Of a DNA stretch of 64,000 bases, positions 26,331-35,238 are shown one piece after another. The stretch lies in NCBI RefSeq assembly GCF_900149685.1, contig NZ_LT702999.1, positions 1,860,001 to 1,924,000 of the forward strand, in the 5' to 3' direction. Both the position numbers and the translations under genes were made by a program. Below the pieces are notes generated by a model. It saw only the letters and a program-made list of their open reading frames with translations, had not been told where the DNA came from and did no database searches. Position 1 is the stretch's first letter. Each line of letters begins with the position of its first letter. The stretch is from Erythrobacter sp. Alg231-14. Its GTDB lineage: Bacteria > Pseudomonadota > Alphaproteobacteria > Sphingomonadales > Sphingomonadaceae.

Positions 26331-28610
26331 ATGAACCAACCTCTCGTCGCCCTCCCCCTTCAGGGAAACCCCAATCAGGCGCTCTCGCCGGAAGCCACCG
26401 CGATCATGACGCCGCAATCGGCCCCGCTTGATCCGATATTGGTGCGCTATTGGGAGATTTTCTTCCGTCGGCGATGGCTGGTTCTGGCGATTGTTGGGGC
26501 GGCGTTGGCCATTGGCATTGCCGTCACCTTTTTTCAGACGCCTACCTACACCGCAGAGGCGCGGATTGAGATCAGCCGGTCACAAGACAACGTCACCGAC
26601 GTCGAAGCGGTGACCCCGCAAGATGCCGATCAGGACCTTGAATTCTATCAAACCCAATACGCTTTGTTAGAGGCGCGGTCTTTGGCACAACGCGTGGTGC
26701 GGCGATTGAATCTCACACGGAACGACGATTTCTTCGACACATTCGGCCACGAATTGGAAGACGGCCTGATGATCGAAGACGGCGCGACCGGCGCGCACTT
26801 TTCGCGGGAACAGGTGGAGGAACGCGGACGCGAGGCGGTCGATTTGTTCCTTAGCCATGTTGGAATTTCCCCGATCCGGGGGTCGGCATTGGTGGATTTG
26901 CGTTTCACGTCTCCTGATCCGGAATTGTCGCGGACCATCGTCAACACATGGGCCGAAGAATATCTGCAGTCGAATTTGGATCGGCGATCGGCTTCCACCG
27001 TCGATGCGCGCGAATTTCTATCGGATCAATTGCAGACACTGCGCGAACGGTTGGAATTGTCAGAGCGGGAATTGGTGAATTACGCCGCAAACAGCGGGAT
27101 CGTCACCCTTTCCCAAAACGAATCCGCCGATGGTCGCACACGCACCGATCGGACTTTGACGATCGCCGACATCGAAGCTCTCAACACAGAATTGGCCGCC
27201 GCCACTGCAGACAGGATCAGCGCCGAAAGCCGCCTAACCGGCGGTGGCAGCGTCACATCGGTTGAAAATCCAACCCTAAGCGCGCTGCGCCAAGATCGCG
27301 CCGAAGTGGCCGCCAATTTGTCGAGCATTGATGCGCGATTTGGGCCCGAATATCCGCCGCTATTGGCGCTGCAGGCGCAATTGGCGCAAATCGAAAGCTC
27401 TATCGCCAACGAAGAAGCGCGGGTCGCCGGTGCATCGCGCACCGCATTCGCCCAAGCGCTAACGAGGGAACGCGAATTGCGCAGCCGCATCAACGGCCTG
27501 CGCTCCAGCTTGGTCGATGAACAACAGGCGTCGATCCAATACAATATCTATCAACGTGAGGTGGACACCAATCGCCAACTTTATGACGGGCTGCTCCAAC
27601 GGTTTAAAGAGATCGGCGTGGCGGGTGTTGGCACCAACAATGTGTCCATCGTCGACACCGCCGAAGTGCCCCGGGTCCCATCAAGCCCCAATCTGCTGAT
27701 CAATCTGGCCGCATCGATCATCGCAGGCGTTGGATTGGCGGCGGCAATTGTATTCGGTTTAGAGCAGATCGATCGATCCTTGCGCGATCCCACCGCGGTG
27801 CGCGATTTGGGCCTGCCGTTGTTGGGCGTAATCCCCCGGGCGGATGACGATGACGTGATCGAAGCGGTGCATGATCGCAAATCCGCCATCAGCGAAGCCT
27901 ATGTCGCGGCGCAAACCAATCTCAGCATGCTGACCGACAAAGGCCTTCCAGAGAGCTTTATCATCACCAGCACACGGCCCGGCGAAGGCAAGAGCAGTTC
28001 GGCCATGGCGCTGGCGATGAGCTTGGCCCGGGTTGGTCGGCGCGCGGTGTTGGTCGATGCCGATGTACGGTCCCCATCGGTCGAAAAATACCTCAGCATC
28101 GAACCCAATAAAGGTCTGACCCATTATCTAACCGGCGCGAGCGGGGTGGATGATTTGTTGGTAGAGATGGAGCAACCAGGCCTTTCGGTCATCACCGCCG
28201 GACCACCGCCGCCAAATGCGGCCGAATTGTTGGCCTCCCCGCGCTTTGCCGAATTGGTCGCAGAATTGAAGGGCCGGTTTGATGTGGTGGTCATCGATGC
28301 GCCGCCGATGCTGGGCCTTGCCGATGTCCCCCTGATAAGCAGCGCGGTCGATGGGTTGATTTACACGATCGAATATAATGGCGTTCAGATGCGCGGCATT
28401 CGTGCCTCGATCGATCGGTTGCGCACAGTCAACGCCAACGTCTTTGGCGCTTTGGTCACTAAATATGATCAACCCGGGCGCGGTGGTTACGGATACGGTT
28501 ATGGATACGGCTATGGCTATGAATACGGCTATGGCTCAGAGGCAACCAGCGGCGCCCATGGCCTAAACAGCGATGACGCCGACAAAGCCGCCGCATTGCG
28601 GAGCGCGTGA
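26331..28610 (+). CDS. Wzc-type polysaccharide co-polymerase and BY-kinase
   Basis: 759 residues. Residues about 30-470 form a Wzz domain: TM1 (WLVLAIVGAALAIGIAVTFF), a long periplasmic coiled part, then a Pro/Ser-rich motif and TM2 (LLINLAASIIAGVGLAAAIV). The cytoplasmic kinase has Walker A at about 549-557 (STRPGEGKSSSAMALAMS), Walker A' in RRAVLVDADVRSPSVEKYL and Walker B in VVVIDAPPMLGLADVP. The C-terminus carries eight Tyr in a Gly-Tyr array (28488-28532), the autophosphorylation tail typical of BY-kinases. It regulates length and export of the polysaccharide by cycling phosphorylation; the matching phosphatase (Wzb-like) is not in the window. It follows the Wza-like gene by 13 bases. 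Confidence 0.94.
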   Translation: MNQPLVALPLQGNPNQALSPEATAIMTPQSAPLDPILVRYWEIFFRRRWLVLAIVGAALAIGIAVTFFQTPTYTAEARIEISRSQDNVTDVEAVTPQDADQDLEFYQTQYALLEARSLAQRVVRRLNLTRNDDFFDTFGHELEDGLMIEDGATGAHFSREQVEERGREAVDLFLSHVGISPIRGSALVDLRFTSPDPELSRTIVNTWAEEYLQSNLDRRSASTVDAREFLSDQLQTLRERLELSERELVNYAANSGIVTLSQNESADGRTRTDRTLTIADIEALNTELAAATADRISAESRLTGGGSVTSVENPTLSALRQDRAEVAANLSSIDARFGPEYPPLLALQAQLAQIESSIANEEARVAGASRTAFAQALTRERELRSRINGLRSSLVDEQQASIQYNIYQREVDTNRQLYDGLLQRFKEIGVAGVGTNNVSIVDTAEVPRVPSSPNLLINLAASIIAGVGLAAAIVFGLEQIDRSLRDPTAVRDLGLPLLGVIPRADDDDVIEAVHDRKSAISEAYVAAQTNLSMLTDKGLPESFIITSTRPGEGKSSSAMALAMSLARVGRRAVLVDADVRSPSVEKYLSIEPNKGLTHYLTGASGVDDLLVEMEQPGLSVITAGPPPPNAAELLASPRFAELVAELKGRFDVVVIDAPPMLGLADVPLISSAVDGLIYTIEYNGVQMRGIRASIDRLRTVNANVFGALVTKYDQPGRGGYGYGYGYGYGYEYGYGSEATSGAHGLNSDDADKAAALRSA
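28488..28532 (+). repeat. Gly-Tyr codon array in the BY-kinase tail
   Basis: Eight Tyr codons (TAC/TAT mixed) alternate with Gly codons, one interrupted by Glu, giving a GGN-TAY repeat. Mixed codons show the array is selected at protein level and not a recent DNA slippage product. Confidence 0.7.
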
Positions 28611-28617
28611 TCGAACG

Positions 28618-29811
28618 ATGGGCAAAGGGTCCCTCCCCTCTAAGCCTATCGGTCTCGGCGGAATCGCCTTGGCGGCGGCGATGTTTATGGCCACCGCGTC
28701 GACCGTCACTCAGCGGCAGGCGCCTGAATTGGCCTTGGCCTTATTCCCGATCAACGCCGATGCCCGCGCCCGCGTGGCGGAGGCGGATTTCACCCGCGGC
28801 GCCAACGCCCGCATCGAAAATCTGGGTTCGGGCACGCCAGAGTTAGAGCGGGCCGCGGCGATGGCGCGTCGTTCGCTGGAAAGCTTGCCTCTCAACCCAA
28901 GGGCATTGCGGATACTGGCGCTGGCCGATCCGGAATCGGCGATCACGCTACCCTTGCTCGAAGCGAGCCACCGCCAAAGCCGAAGAGACACTTTGACACA
29001 GGTCTACCTGATCGAATTCGCCGCAAAGCGCGGAGAGATTGGTCAAGCGATGGAGCATTATGACGCGGTTTTGCGCCGCCGCAGTGCCTATCGCGATTCC
29101 GCCGGGCGCAACCTTGCCGTCGCGCTGACATTGCCCGGCGTCTTGGAAGAGGTGGCCGAACAATTGCCTAAGGGGCCATCGTGGGAAAGCCTTTTGTATT
29201 TCTATGCCCTGCGCACCCCCGAAAGCCATGACAGCTTCCTCGACCTGCACCGCATGATCGGTGCCGATGACACGATCCCATCAGACATCAGCGCGCAGTT
29301 CGCCGCCGCTCTTATCAATGCGGGCCGGTTTGACGAAGCGGTTGAGATCGCCGGGATTGCCGCGCCAACCCCGCTAGTGCGGGTGAGCGAATTGCGAGAA
29401 AGCGTGTTCGAGACGGCATCTCCCTCCACCACCGATTTGGACGCGACATGGCCGGGCCAATGGATCATTCCAGACGAAGCGGAGGCGTTTCTGCAGCCCA
29501 TCCAAGGCGGCGGCGCGTTGATCACATTGTCGAGTGGGGCCGACGATGTCGTAGCCTATCGCCTAATCGCCCTGGAACAGGGCCAATACAGCGCGTCTTT
29601 GTCCATCAACCCGGCCCCATCGGGCGCAGCGCTAGTTTCGGTGCGCTTGGTATGCGCCACTGACGCTGGCGCTCCGATTGATTCAGGCGACGCCTCGATC
29701 ATCGTGGGCGATGATTGCCAATACCAATGGTTGATCCTCACCCTGCCTCAATCTCAAACCCGCGCGGAGGACGTCTTTGTTGATGCGATCTCAATCCGTC
29801 CCACTCGCTGA
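28618..29811 (+). CDS. unknown membrane/secreted protein in polysaccharide locus
   Basis: 397 residues from the ATG at 28618. One N-terminal hydrophobic segment (IGLGGIALAAAMFMATASTV) acts as anchor or signal. Residues about 60-260 are Ala/Leu/Arg-rich helical repeats that look TPR-like (PELERAAAMARRSLESLPLN, SRRDTLTQVYLIEFAAKRGE). The C-terminal 130 residues look like beta-strands (WPGQWIIPDEAEAFLQPIQG, GQYSASLSINPAPSGAALVS) and contain two Cys. I do not recognise the family. It lies between the BY-kinase (7 bases away) and the first ligase-like gene (35-base overlap), so a part in polymer assembly or export is likely from context only. Some related loci have such a gene directly before the ligase. 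Confidence 0.75.
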   Translation: MGKGSLPSKPIGLGGIALAAAMFMATASTVTQRQAPELALALFPINADARARVAEADFTRGANARIENLGSGTPELERAAAMARRSLESLPLNPRALRILALADPESAITLPLLEASHRQSRRDTLTQVYLIEFAAKRGEIGQAMEHYDAVLRRRSAYRDSAGRNLAVALTLPGVLEEVAEQLPKGPSWESLLYFYALRTPESHDSFLDLHRMIGADDTIPSDISAQFAAALINAGRFDEAVEIAGIAAPTPLVRVSELRESVFETASPSTTDLDATWPGQWIIPDEAEAFLQPIQGGGALITLSSGADDVVAYRLIALEQGQYSASLSINPAPSGAALVSVRLVCATDAGAPIDSGDASIIVGDDCQYQWLILTLPQSQTRAEDVFVDAISIRPTR

Positions 29812-31210
29812 ACGGCTGCGCGGCGCGCGCCGTTCTTTGGCCATAGGGCCGGCATTCGTGTTTCTGGGCTTTCTGGCGCTCGTCCTGCTTATGGGCGGCA
29901 GCGCGCGCGGCGATGTCGCCTCGCTCTTGTTGATCCGGCCTATGGCGGCGTTGGTGCTAACCTATGGATTGTGGCAATTGTTCGCGGCCAAAGCGCGCGG
30001 CGACGGGCCATCTGGCTTGCGCTTTCTAATTGTAGCCGTCGCCGCCATTGTTGTGCTGGCCGCGATCCAATTGATCCCATTGCCGCCTTCGATCTGGGCC
30101 AATTTGCCTGGCCGTGCGCCGTTGGTTGCGGGGCACGATGCGGCCCAGATTGTTTTGGCTTGGCAACCGCTTTCGGTGACTCCGATGGCGACGATCAATG
30201 CGTTGGGTGCGCTCTTGGTGCCGTTTGCGGTTTTGGTGTTGTTCGCCGCGGTGGATGACAAAGCGCGGGGGAACGCAGTCCTGATTGTCGGCGTTTTTGT
30301 CGGTATGTCGGCGGTGATCGCAGTGTTTCAATCGCTTGTTCCGGGGTCTTCTGCCTTGCATTTTTACAGGGTCACAAACGAGGATGCTCCCGTCGGTTTG
30401 TTCGCCAACCGCAACCATCATGCGGTAATGTTGGCTGCAACCATTCCCCTTATCCTCGCGATCATGGCGCAATTTGGCAAAGCGAAATTGGCATGGATGG
30501 GCGGGGTCGCACCGTCGTGTGTCGTGGGTCTGTGTATGGTCGGATTGGCCGTTATGACCGGTTCTCGCGCAGGCGCAGCTTTGTCCATCGCCGCCTTTGC
30601 ATTGACCGTCCCCATGTTCGCCTATGCCAAGCTTTCGACACAGAGCGGGGTGCGCAACTGGCGTAGGAAACGATGGGCCCTAATCCTTAGCCCGATTGCC
30701 ATTGTTTTGATTGTCGTTGCCGTGTTTTTGATCGGCGGAGGCGCCGCGTTTGAACGAATCGCGGCAAAGGACAGCTTTGGCGATCTGCGGTTTCAAATCC
30801 TGCCGGATATCCTCGCGATGATTGCGCAGTCCACGCCGCTTGGTTGGGGCATGGGTTCCTTTCCCGAAGTGTATGAAATCTACGAAAGGCGCGAGATGAT
30901 TCAGCCCGCCTATATCAATCACGCGCACAACGATTGGCTAGAGATTATCATCGAAGGCGGGTTGGCTCTGCCCACGATCATGGCGGCCATCGCCATGTGG
31001 ACAGCACAGAATGTTTGGCGCCATCGACGCCAGATCTTGCGCCCGCGCGGCGATGAAGGTCGCGTCCGCTTTGCGGGTTTGGCCGGCGCGGTCATCTTGG
31101 TTGCCGGCAGCGCGTTTGACTACCCATTGCGCACTCCATCCGGGGCGGTCGTCATGATCCTATTTCTGGCGCTGATCGCCGCACCGCATCGCGGATCAGC
31201 GCCGTCATGA
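29777..31210 (+). CDS. O-antigen ligase/polymerase-family membrane protein (first copy)
   Basis: 477 residues from TTG at 29777, which has GGAGG six bases upstream; an ATG at 29783 is less well spaced. About 11-12 membrane helices can be seen, among them PAFVFLGFLALVLLMGGSAR, FLIVAVAAIVVLAAIQLIPL and LILSPIAIVLIVVAVFLIGG. The large periplasmic loop ends with INHAHNDWLEIIIEGGLALP, the H-x-D/N-x-W-L signature of the WzyC/WaaL family. These enzymes polymerise or ligate undecaprenyl-linked oligosaccharides at the periplasmic face. Overlaps the upstream gene by 35 bases and the next ligase-like gene by four (ATGA). Confidence 0.87.
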   Translation: MLMRSQSVPLAERLRGARRSLAIGPAFVFLGFLALVLLMGGSARGDVASLLLIRPMAALVLTYGLWQLFAAKARGDGPSGLRFLIVAVAAIVVLAAIQLIPLPPSIWANLPGRAPLVAGHDAAQIVLAWQPLSVTPMATINALGALLVPFAVLVLFAAVDDKARGNAVLIVGVFVGMSAVIAVFQSLVPGSSALHFYRVTNEDAPVGLFANRNHHAVMLAATIPLILAIMAQFGKAKLAWMGGVAPSCVVGLCMVGLAVMTGSRAGAALSIAAFALTVPMFAYAKLSTQSGVRNWRRKRWALILSPIAIVLIVVAVFLIGGGAAFERIAAKDSFGDLRFQILPDILAMIAQSTPLGWGMGSFPEVYEIYERREMIQPAYINHAHNDWLEIIIEGGLALPTIMAAIAMWTAQNVWRHRRQILRPRGDEGRVRFAGLAGAVILVAGSAFDYPLRTPSGAVVMILFLALIAAPHRGSAPS

Positions 31211-32376
31211 GGTCAGTCCTAGCCCTTGCGATGGTGGCTGCCAGCTTTCTGATGCCGGCGTTGTATTCGGGTGCCTTGCTGGTTCTGTTGGCGATTGCAT
31301 TGTCGCTTAGAGGGGTGCGCGTCTCCCCACCCTTGCCCAGCGGGTCGGGCGTCTTGATCGCGGTGTTCTCTATTTTTGCCGCGCTCGCCGTGTTGGGGCC
31401 CAGTTTCAATCATGGCGTATCGGGTCAAAACATCGACGCGCTCAAATTCCTGTTCGCGGCGGTTGCACTTGTCATGGGGATGTCGCTGGGTGTGGGAAGC
31501 GGCATGGAGGGCAACCAACAGTTTGATAGCCAAGACGCCGGGCTGTTTCGCGCCCTACCCGTGTTTATCGCCGTAATCTCGGCGTTTTACGGCTATCTTA
31601 GCTTTACCGACGCCGTGTTGAGCCAGGAATCGATCGTCTATCCGCCGGACAACAACCATTCGGCTTCTATGCTGGCGATATTCCTGCCGATTGTTGTGTT
31701 GCAGATGCGCGGTCGGTGGCGCCTGATCTGCCTTGCCTTGTTGTTTGCCTTTGCGTTTTTCGCGGCGTCACGCGCGCTTATGGCACTCACTTTGTTGGCG
31801 ACCGCGCTGTCGATCCAATCCATCCGGCAACAAAAGATTGCGATGCTGGGGGTCGTGGGGCTGGCCTGCGCGGTTCTATTCTATCGCGGGTTCAGCATGG
31901 ACAACTTCTCGGATCGACTGCGCATGCAGATCATCGAAGTCAGCCTGCATTACGCACAAACACGCGGGGCCTATGCCTTCAATTTTGGAGAGGCCAGCTT
32001 TGCCGATTACCTCAACATTTACCCGGTCTATCAACGGTTGGAGATTCAACACGCCCACAACATGCTGCTTCAGCTGTGGGTCGCGTACGGGTTTGTCCCG
32101 CTGGGTGTGTTTCTGACCTTCCTAGTCGGGTTTGCGGTGCAAGGATGGCGTCAACGCAACTTCCTGTTCCTGTCGTGTTTTGCGATCTTTATGATGATGG
32201 GGATGATGGAGGCGATCGTGACCGATATCCGCGCCTTTGGCACCATCATGTTCACCTTGGGGTACACCTATTCATGGCGTGGGAATGGCGCGCGCATTCA
32301 TTCCCCATCGGGCACGCTGTCTGCCAACGGCGCCGCATCGCATCCCGCATATTTCAGCGGCGGACGCCCGGCCTAA
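31207..32376 (+). CDS. O-antigen ligase/polymerase-family membrane protein (second copy)
   Basis: 389 residues. About ten membrane helices, e.g. LALAMVAASFLMPALYSGAL, LICLALLFAFAFFAASRALM and FLFLSCFAIFMMMGMMEAIV. The loop motif YQRLEIQHAHNMLLQLWVAY corresponds to the H-x-H-N-x-x-L pattern of the WzyC domain. It is not a close duplicate of the preceding gene: residues and loop lengths differ widely. One may be a Wzy polymerase and the other a ligase. The ATG overlaps the preceding stop (ATGA) and the 3' end overlaps the convergent neuC-like gene by four bases, so the two halves of the polysaccharide locus are packed tail to tail. Confidence 0.82.
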   Translation: MRSVLALAMVAASFLMPALYSGALLVLLAIALSLRGVRVSPPLPSGSGVLIAVFSIFAALAVLGPSFNHGVSGQNIDALKFLFAAVALVMGMSLGVGSGMEGNQQFDSQDAGLFRALPVFIAVISAFYGYLSFTDAVLSQESIVYPPDNNHSASMLAIFLPIVVLQMRGRWRLICLALLFAFAFFAASRALMALTLLATALSIQSIRQQKIAMLGVVGLACAVLFYRGFSMDNFSDRLRMQIIEVSLHYAQTRGAYAFNFGEASFADYLNIYPVYQRLEIQHAHNMLLQLWVAYGFVPLGVFLTFLVGFAVQGWRQRNFLFLSCFAIFMMMGMMEAIVTDIRAFGTIMFTLGYTYSWRGNGARIHSPSGTLSANGAASHPAYFSGGRPA

Positions 32377-33509
32377 TAGGTGTTGATTTTTGACAGTAGA
32401 TGCGGACCGAAATCGGCGCTTCGCAAGGCGGCAACCAACCGTGCGTCGGCGGTTCCGTCGCCATAAATATTGGCGTTGGATGGCGTGATGGACAATGCCC
32501 GTTCAATCCCATTGGCAAGTGCGGCAGGATCGGTGGATTCGCAATCAACCGTGTTGGCGTTGCGTTCCCGCCCGGATTGGCGCGCACCGATGTTGAGGCA
32601 TGGCGTGCTCAGACTGGCCGATTCAATAATGCCAGACGATGAATTGCCGACCAAGAGATCCGCGCATCGTATCGCAGAAAGGTAATCCGGGCGGGCCAGA
32701 TGATCGACCACACACACCCTTTCATCACCGGCGTACCGATCAAGCATTGCGTCAATCGCTTTGCCCCCGGCGTCGGAGTTAGGCCTCAGGATCAATTGGC
32801 TGAACCCGGCATCGCGCACGGCGGCGATCACCGCCTCTGCCTGTTGCGCTGCCGTGGCCGATTCTTGAACGACGGGATGATAGATGACGACGGCGACCTT
32901 TGGCCCGCCGGATGCTGTGGGGGCAAAGCCGCATTTTCCGGCAAAATCGAACGTGCCCATGGCATGGGAATGGATGCCCACAAGGCCCGGCGCGCCTATC
33001 GCGGTGACGCAATCGGCGCGTTCGCCCATGCGAACGATCCGATCCGCAGATATGTCGGTGGAACACAAATGCACATGCGCCAATTTGGTTATGGCGTGGC
33101 GAAAACTCTCATCCAATGTGCCGGACCGTTCACCGCCACCCACATGCACAATCGGAATGGCGAGATGCAAAGCCGCCAACGCGCCTGCAAGCATTTCACC
33201 CCTATCGCCCAGCAACATCACGGCATCGGGACGGTCGTCCCGCCAAAACCGGGTCAACGCGTCCAATTCCGCCGCCAACGCCAGCGCCATTTCCCCCCCA
33301 TCGGCACCGGTCAGCGGGACAGCAATCCGTGCCGCAATTGGCAGGCCGCTGTGTTCAATATCCTTGATGGTGTTGCCATAGCCGGGCGCAAGATGCTGCC
33401 CGGTCACCACAATACGACAGTCGAAATCAGGCGCGTCGTGCAAAGCCCGCAAACAGGGCAGCATTAGGCCGAAATCGGCGCGGCTTCCGGTGAGATAATC
33501 GATCTTCAT
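32373..33509 (-). CDS. UDP-N-acetylglucosamine 2-epimerase (hydrolysing), NeuC/LegG-like
   Basis: 378 residues. The GT-B-like epimerase fold is evident: MKIDYLTGSRADFGLMLPCL at the start (T-G-S/T-R-A-D-x-x-x-x-P signature), VMLLGDRGEMLAGALAALHL, IPIVHVGGGERSGTLDESFR and LLVGNSSSGIIESASLSTPC. This is the hydrolysing branch (NeuC, LegG, NnaA), which releases UDP and yields ManNAc or its 2,4-diacetamido-6-deoxy analogue. Being in an operon with dehydratase-dependent enzymes favours the LegG reaction on UDP-diacetylbacillosamine, but this cannot be proved from sequence. Last gene of the minus-strand operon; its start overlaps the neuD-like stop (ATGA). Confidence 0.88.
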   Translation of the reverse strand: MKIDYLTGSRADFGLMLPCLRALHDAPDFDCRIVVTGQHLAPGYGNTIKDIEHSGLPIAARIAVPLTGADGGEMALALAAELDALTRFWRDDRPDAVMLLGDRGEMLAGALAALHLAIPIVHVGGGERSGTLDESFRHAITKLAHVHLCSTDISADRIVRMGERADCVTAIGAPGLVGIHSHAMGTFDFAGKCGFAPTASGGPKVAVVIYHPVVQESATAAQQAEAVIAAVRDAGFSQLILRPNSDAGGKAIDAMLDRYAGDERVCVVDHLARPDYLSAIRCADLLVGNSSSGIIESASLSTPCLNIGARQSGRERNANTVDCESTDPAALANGIERALSITPSNANIYGDGTADARLVAALRSADFGPHLLSKINTY

Positions 33510-34165
33510 ATTGGTTTCGCGGGGTTGCCCACCACGGTCGCGCCCGGTTCGACATCCTTCGTCACCACGGCGCCCATACCGATCACTGCACCGGCACCGA
33601 TCTGCAGTTTCTTGTCCGGTTGCCCAGGGCGCAGGATTGCGCCCGTGCCGATATAGGCATCATCGCCAATTTGGACATTGCCGTTCACCTTGGCGCCGGG
33701 TGCCAGAGTGACCCGATCACCGACAATGCAATCATGCGCCACATAGGCGTAGATATTTGCTTGAAACAACGCGCCAATCACCGTGTCGGATGTGACCATC
33801 GTGAACGGGCACAAAACCGCGCCGTCGCCGATCTCAACATTGTCGAGAACCATCGCATTATCCGCGATCACCCGGCCCAATTTCACGCCAGCCGCCTTGC
33901 ATTTAGCGGCAAGCGTGCTGCGCAAACGGCCACTGCCAACGGCCAAGACCGCTTCGCGCGAAACGGCATCAGTTTGTGCAAATTGATCGAGAGTGAGGAT
34001 GTCATATCGGGGATGAGTGTGATCGACTGCGGCGTCATCGATGAAGACAGCGCGCCATTGGCAATCCACGGGCGTTTGGGATCGCGCCCATTGCGCCATA
34101 ACCGGCATAACCTCTCGGCCAAATCCACCCGCGCCATAGACACCAAACAGCTTCGAGTTCGTCAT
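33506..34165 (-). CDS. NeuD/PglD-family sugar acetyltransferase
   Basis: 219 residues from the ATG at 34165, which has a GGAGGG site. The N-terminal Rossmann-like part has KLFGVYGAGGFGREVMPVMA. The C-terminal part is a left-handed beta-helix of hexapeptide repeats (IGDGAVLCPFTMVTSDTVIG, IVGDRVTLAPGAKVNGNVQI, GAVIGMGAVVTKDVEPGATV). The catalytic His is likely in IYAYVAHDCIVGD. PglD and LegH acetylate the 4-amino group of UDP-4-amino-4,6-dideoxy-GlcNAc; NeuD O-acetylates sialic acid. With an aminotransferase in the same operon, the PglD/LegH role fits better. Start overlaps the neuB-like stop (ATGA). Confidence 0.88.
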   Translation of the reverse strand: MTNSKLFGVYGAGGFGREVMPVMAQWARSQTPVDCQWRAVFIDDAAVDHTHPRYDILTLDQFAQTDAVSREAVLAVGSGRLRSTLAAKCKAAGVKLGRVIADNAMVLDNVEIGDGAVLCPFTMVTSDTVIGALFQANIYAYVAHDCIVGDRVTLAPGAKVNGNVQIGDDAYIGTGAILRPGQPDKKLQIGAGAVIGMGAVVTKDVEPGATVVGNPAKPI

Positions 34166-35238
34166 TGTGCCAGACCCTCCAAATCGTCCCATTGCACTTG
34201 CCCGTCTGCGATCACATCGCGATGCAACGCCGCCCCGACGACCGCGTCCACCAATTCAGGGCCCAGCCCATCGCCGGGTCTCTTCGCCAAAAGATCTTTT
34301 GGCGACAGAACGTGCCCCGCGGGGAAATCCCGCGCAAAGACGAGGCTTTTGCGGGCAACCATGCGTGTCGATAATTCGGCGGCGACGGGCTTTTTAACCC
34401 CATTGCCCAACCCTTTTTCCAAGGCACGGATTGTGGTGACCATCGCTTTGAATGCGTCCGGTTCCATCGATGCAGCGTGGTCGGGGCCGTCCCGGTTCGC
34501 GTCCAAGGTTATGTGTTTTTCCAAAACCGCCATGCCTAAGGCGCGCGCCGCAATCGCAGCCGCAGCACCCAAAGTGTGATCGGAAAATCCCACTGGGCAT
34601 TCAAACGCCGATGCAAAGGCCGGCAAGACGCGTAGGTTTTGATCCTCCAACGCCGCCGGATAATCGGAAACACATTGCAGAACCGCGAATTCGCAATGCC
34701 CGCGCAATTCGGAAACGGCGCGATCAATGTCGGCCATGTCGGCCATCCCCGTGGAAACCAATACCGGCAATCCAGATCGCGCCGCTTGCCGCAACAAAGC
34801 GAGATTGGTGATCTCACCCGACGGCCATTTGAGGCATGCGGGGCGCAATCCGATCACAAAATCCAACGCTTCGGGATCAAACGCCGTGGTCAAAAATTCA
34901 ATGCCAATCGCGTCGCAATGCTTTTGAAGCGCGGCAAAATCATCAAACGCCAATTCCAGTTTGCGCACCATTTCAAACTGGCTGCCCTCGCCGGTTTGGC
35001 GTTCTTGATAATTGGCCTTGGGGGCGGTGGTTAGAATGTTTGCTTCGGTGCGAAAGGTCTGAAATTTCACCGCATCCGCGCCGCATGCATGAGCGGTGTC
35101 GATCATGGCGTGGGCGACATCAATATCGCCGTCATGATTCACCCCAATCTCTGCGATGATGTAGCATGGATCCTTCGCCGAAATGCGGCGGTTACCAATC
35201 ATGATCGACGGGTCGGATATCGGTTCAGGATGATGCAT
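34162..35238 (-). CDS. N-acetylneuraminate/legionaminate synthase (NeuB/LegI-like)
   Basis: 358 residues from the ATG at 35238. The TIM-barrel NeuB domain has YIIAEIGVNHDGDIDVAHAM, CGADAVKFQTFRTEANILTT, LKWPSGEITNLALLRQAARS, GLPVLVSTGMADMADIDRAV and LEKHITLDANRDGPDHAASM. The C-terminal SAF/antifreeze-like domain (about 290-350) begins SLVFARDFPAGHVLSPKDLL. The enzyme condenses phosphoenolpyruvate with an N-acyl-mannosamine to a nine-carbon sialic-type sugar. The segment RQTGEGSQFEMVRKLELAFD resembles legionaminate synthases more than sialate synthases from memory. Overlaps the flippase gene by 14 bases. Confidence 0.92.
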   Translation of the reverse strand: MHHPEPISDPSIMIGNRRISAKDPCYIIAEIGVNHDGDIDVAHAMIDTAHACGADAVKFQTFRTEANILTTAPKANYQERQTGEGSQFEMVRKLELAFDDFAALQKHCDAIGIEFLTTAFDPEALDFVIGLRPACLKWPSGEITNLALLRQAARSGLPVLVSTGMADMADIDRAVSELRGHCEFAVLQCVSDYPAALEDQNLRVLPAFASAFECPVGFSDHTLGAAAAIAARALGMAVLEKHITLDANRDGPDHAASMEPDAFKAMVTTIRALEKGLGNGVKKPVAAELSTRMVARKSLVFARDFPAGHVLSPKDLLAKRPGDGLGPELVDAVVGAALHRDVIADGQVQWDDLEGLAQ

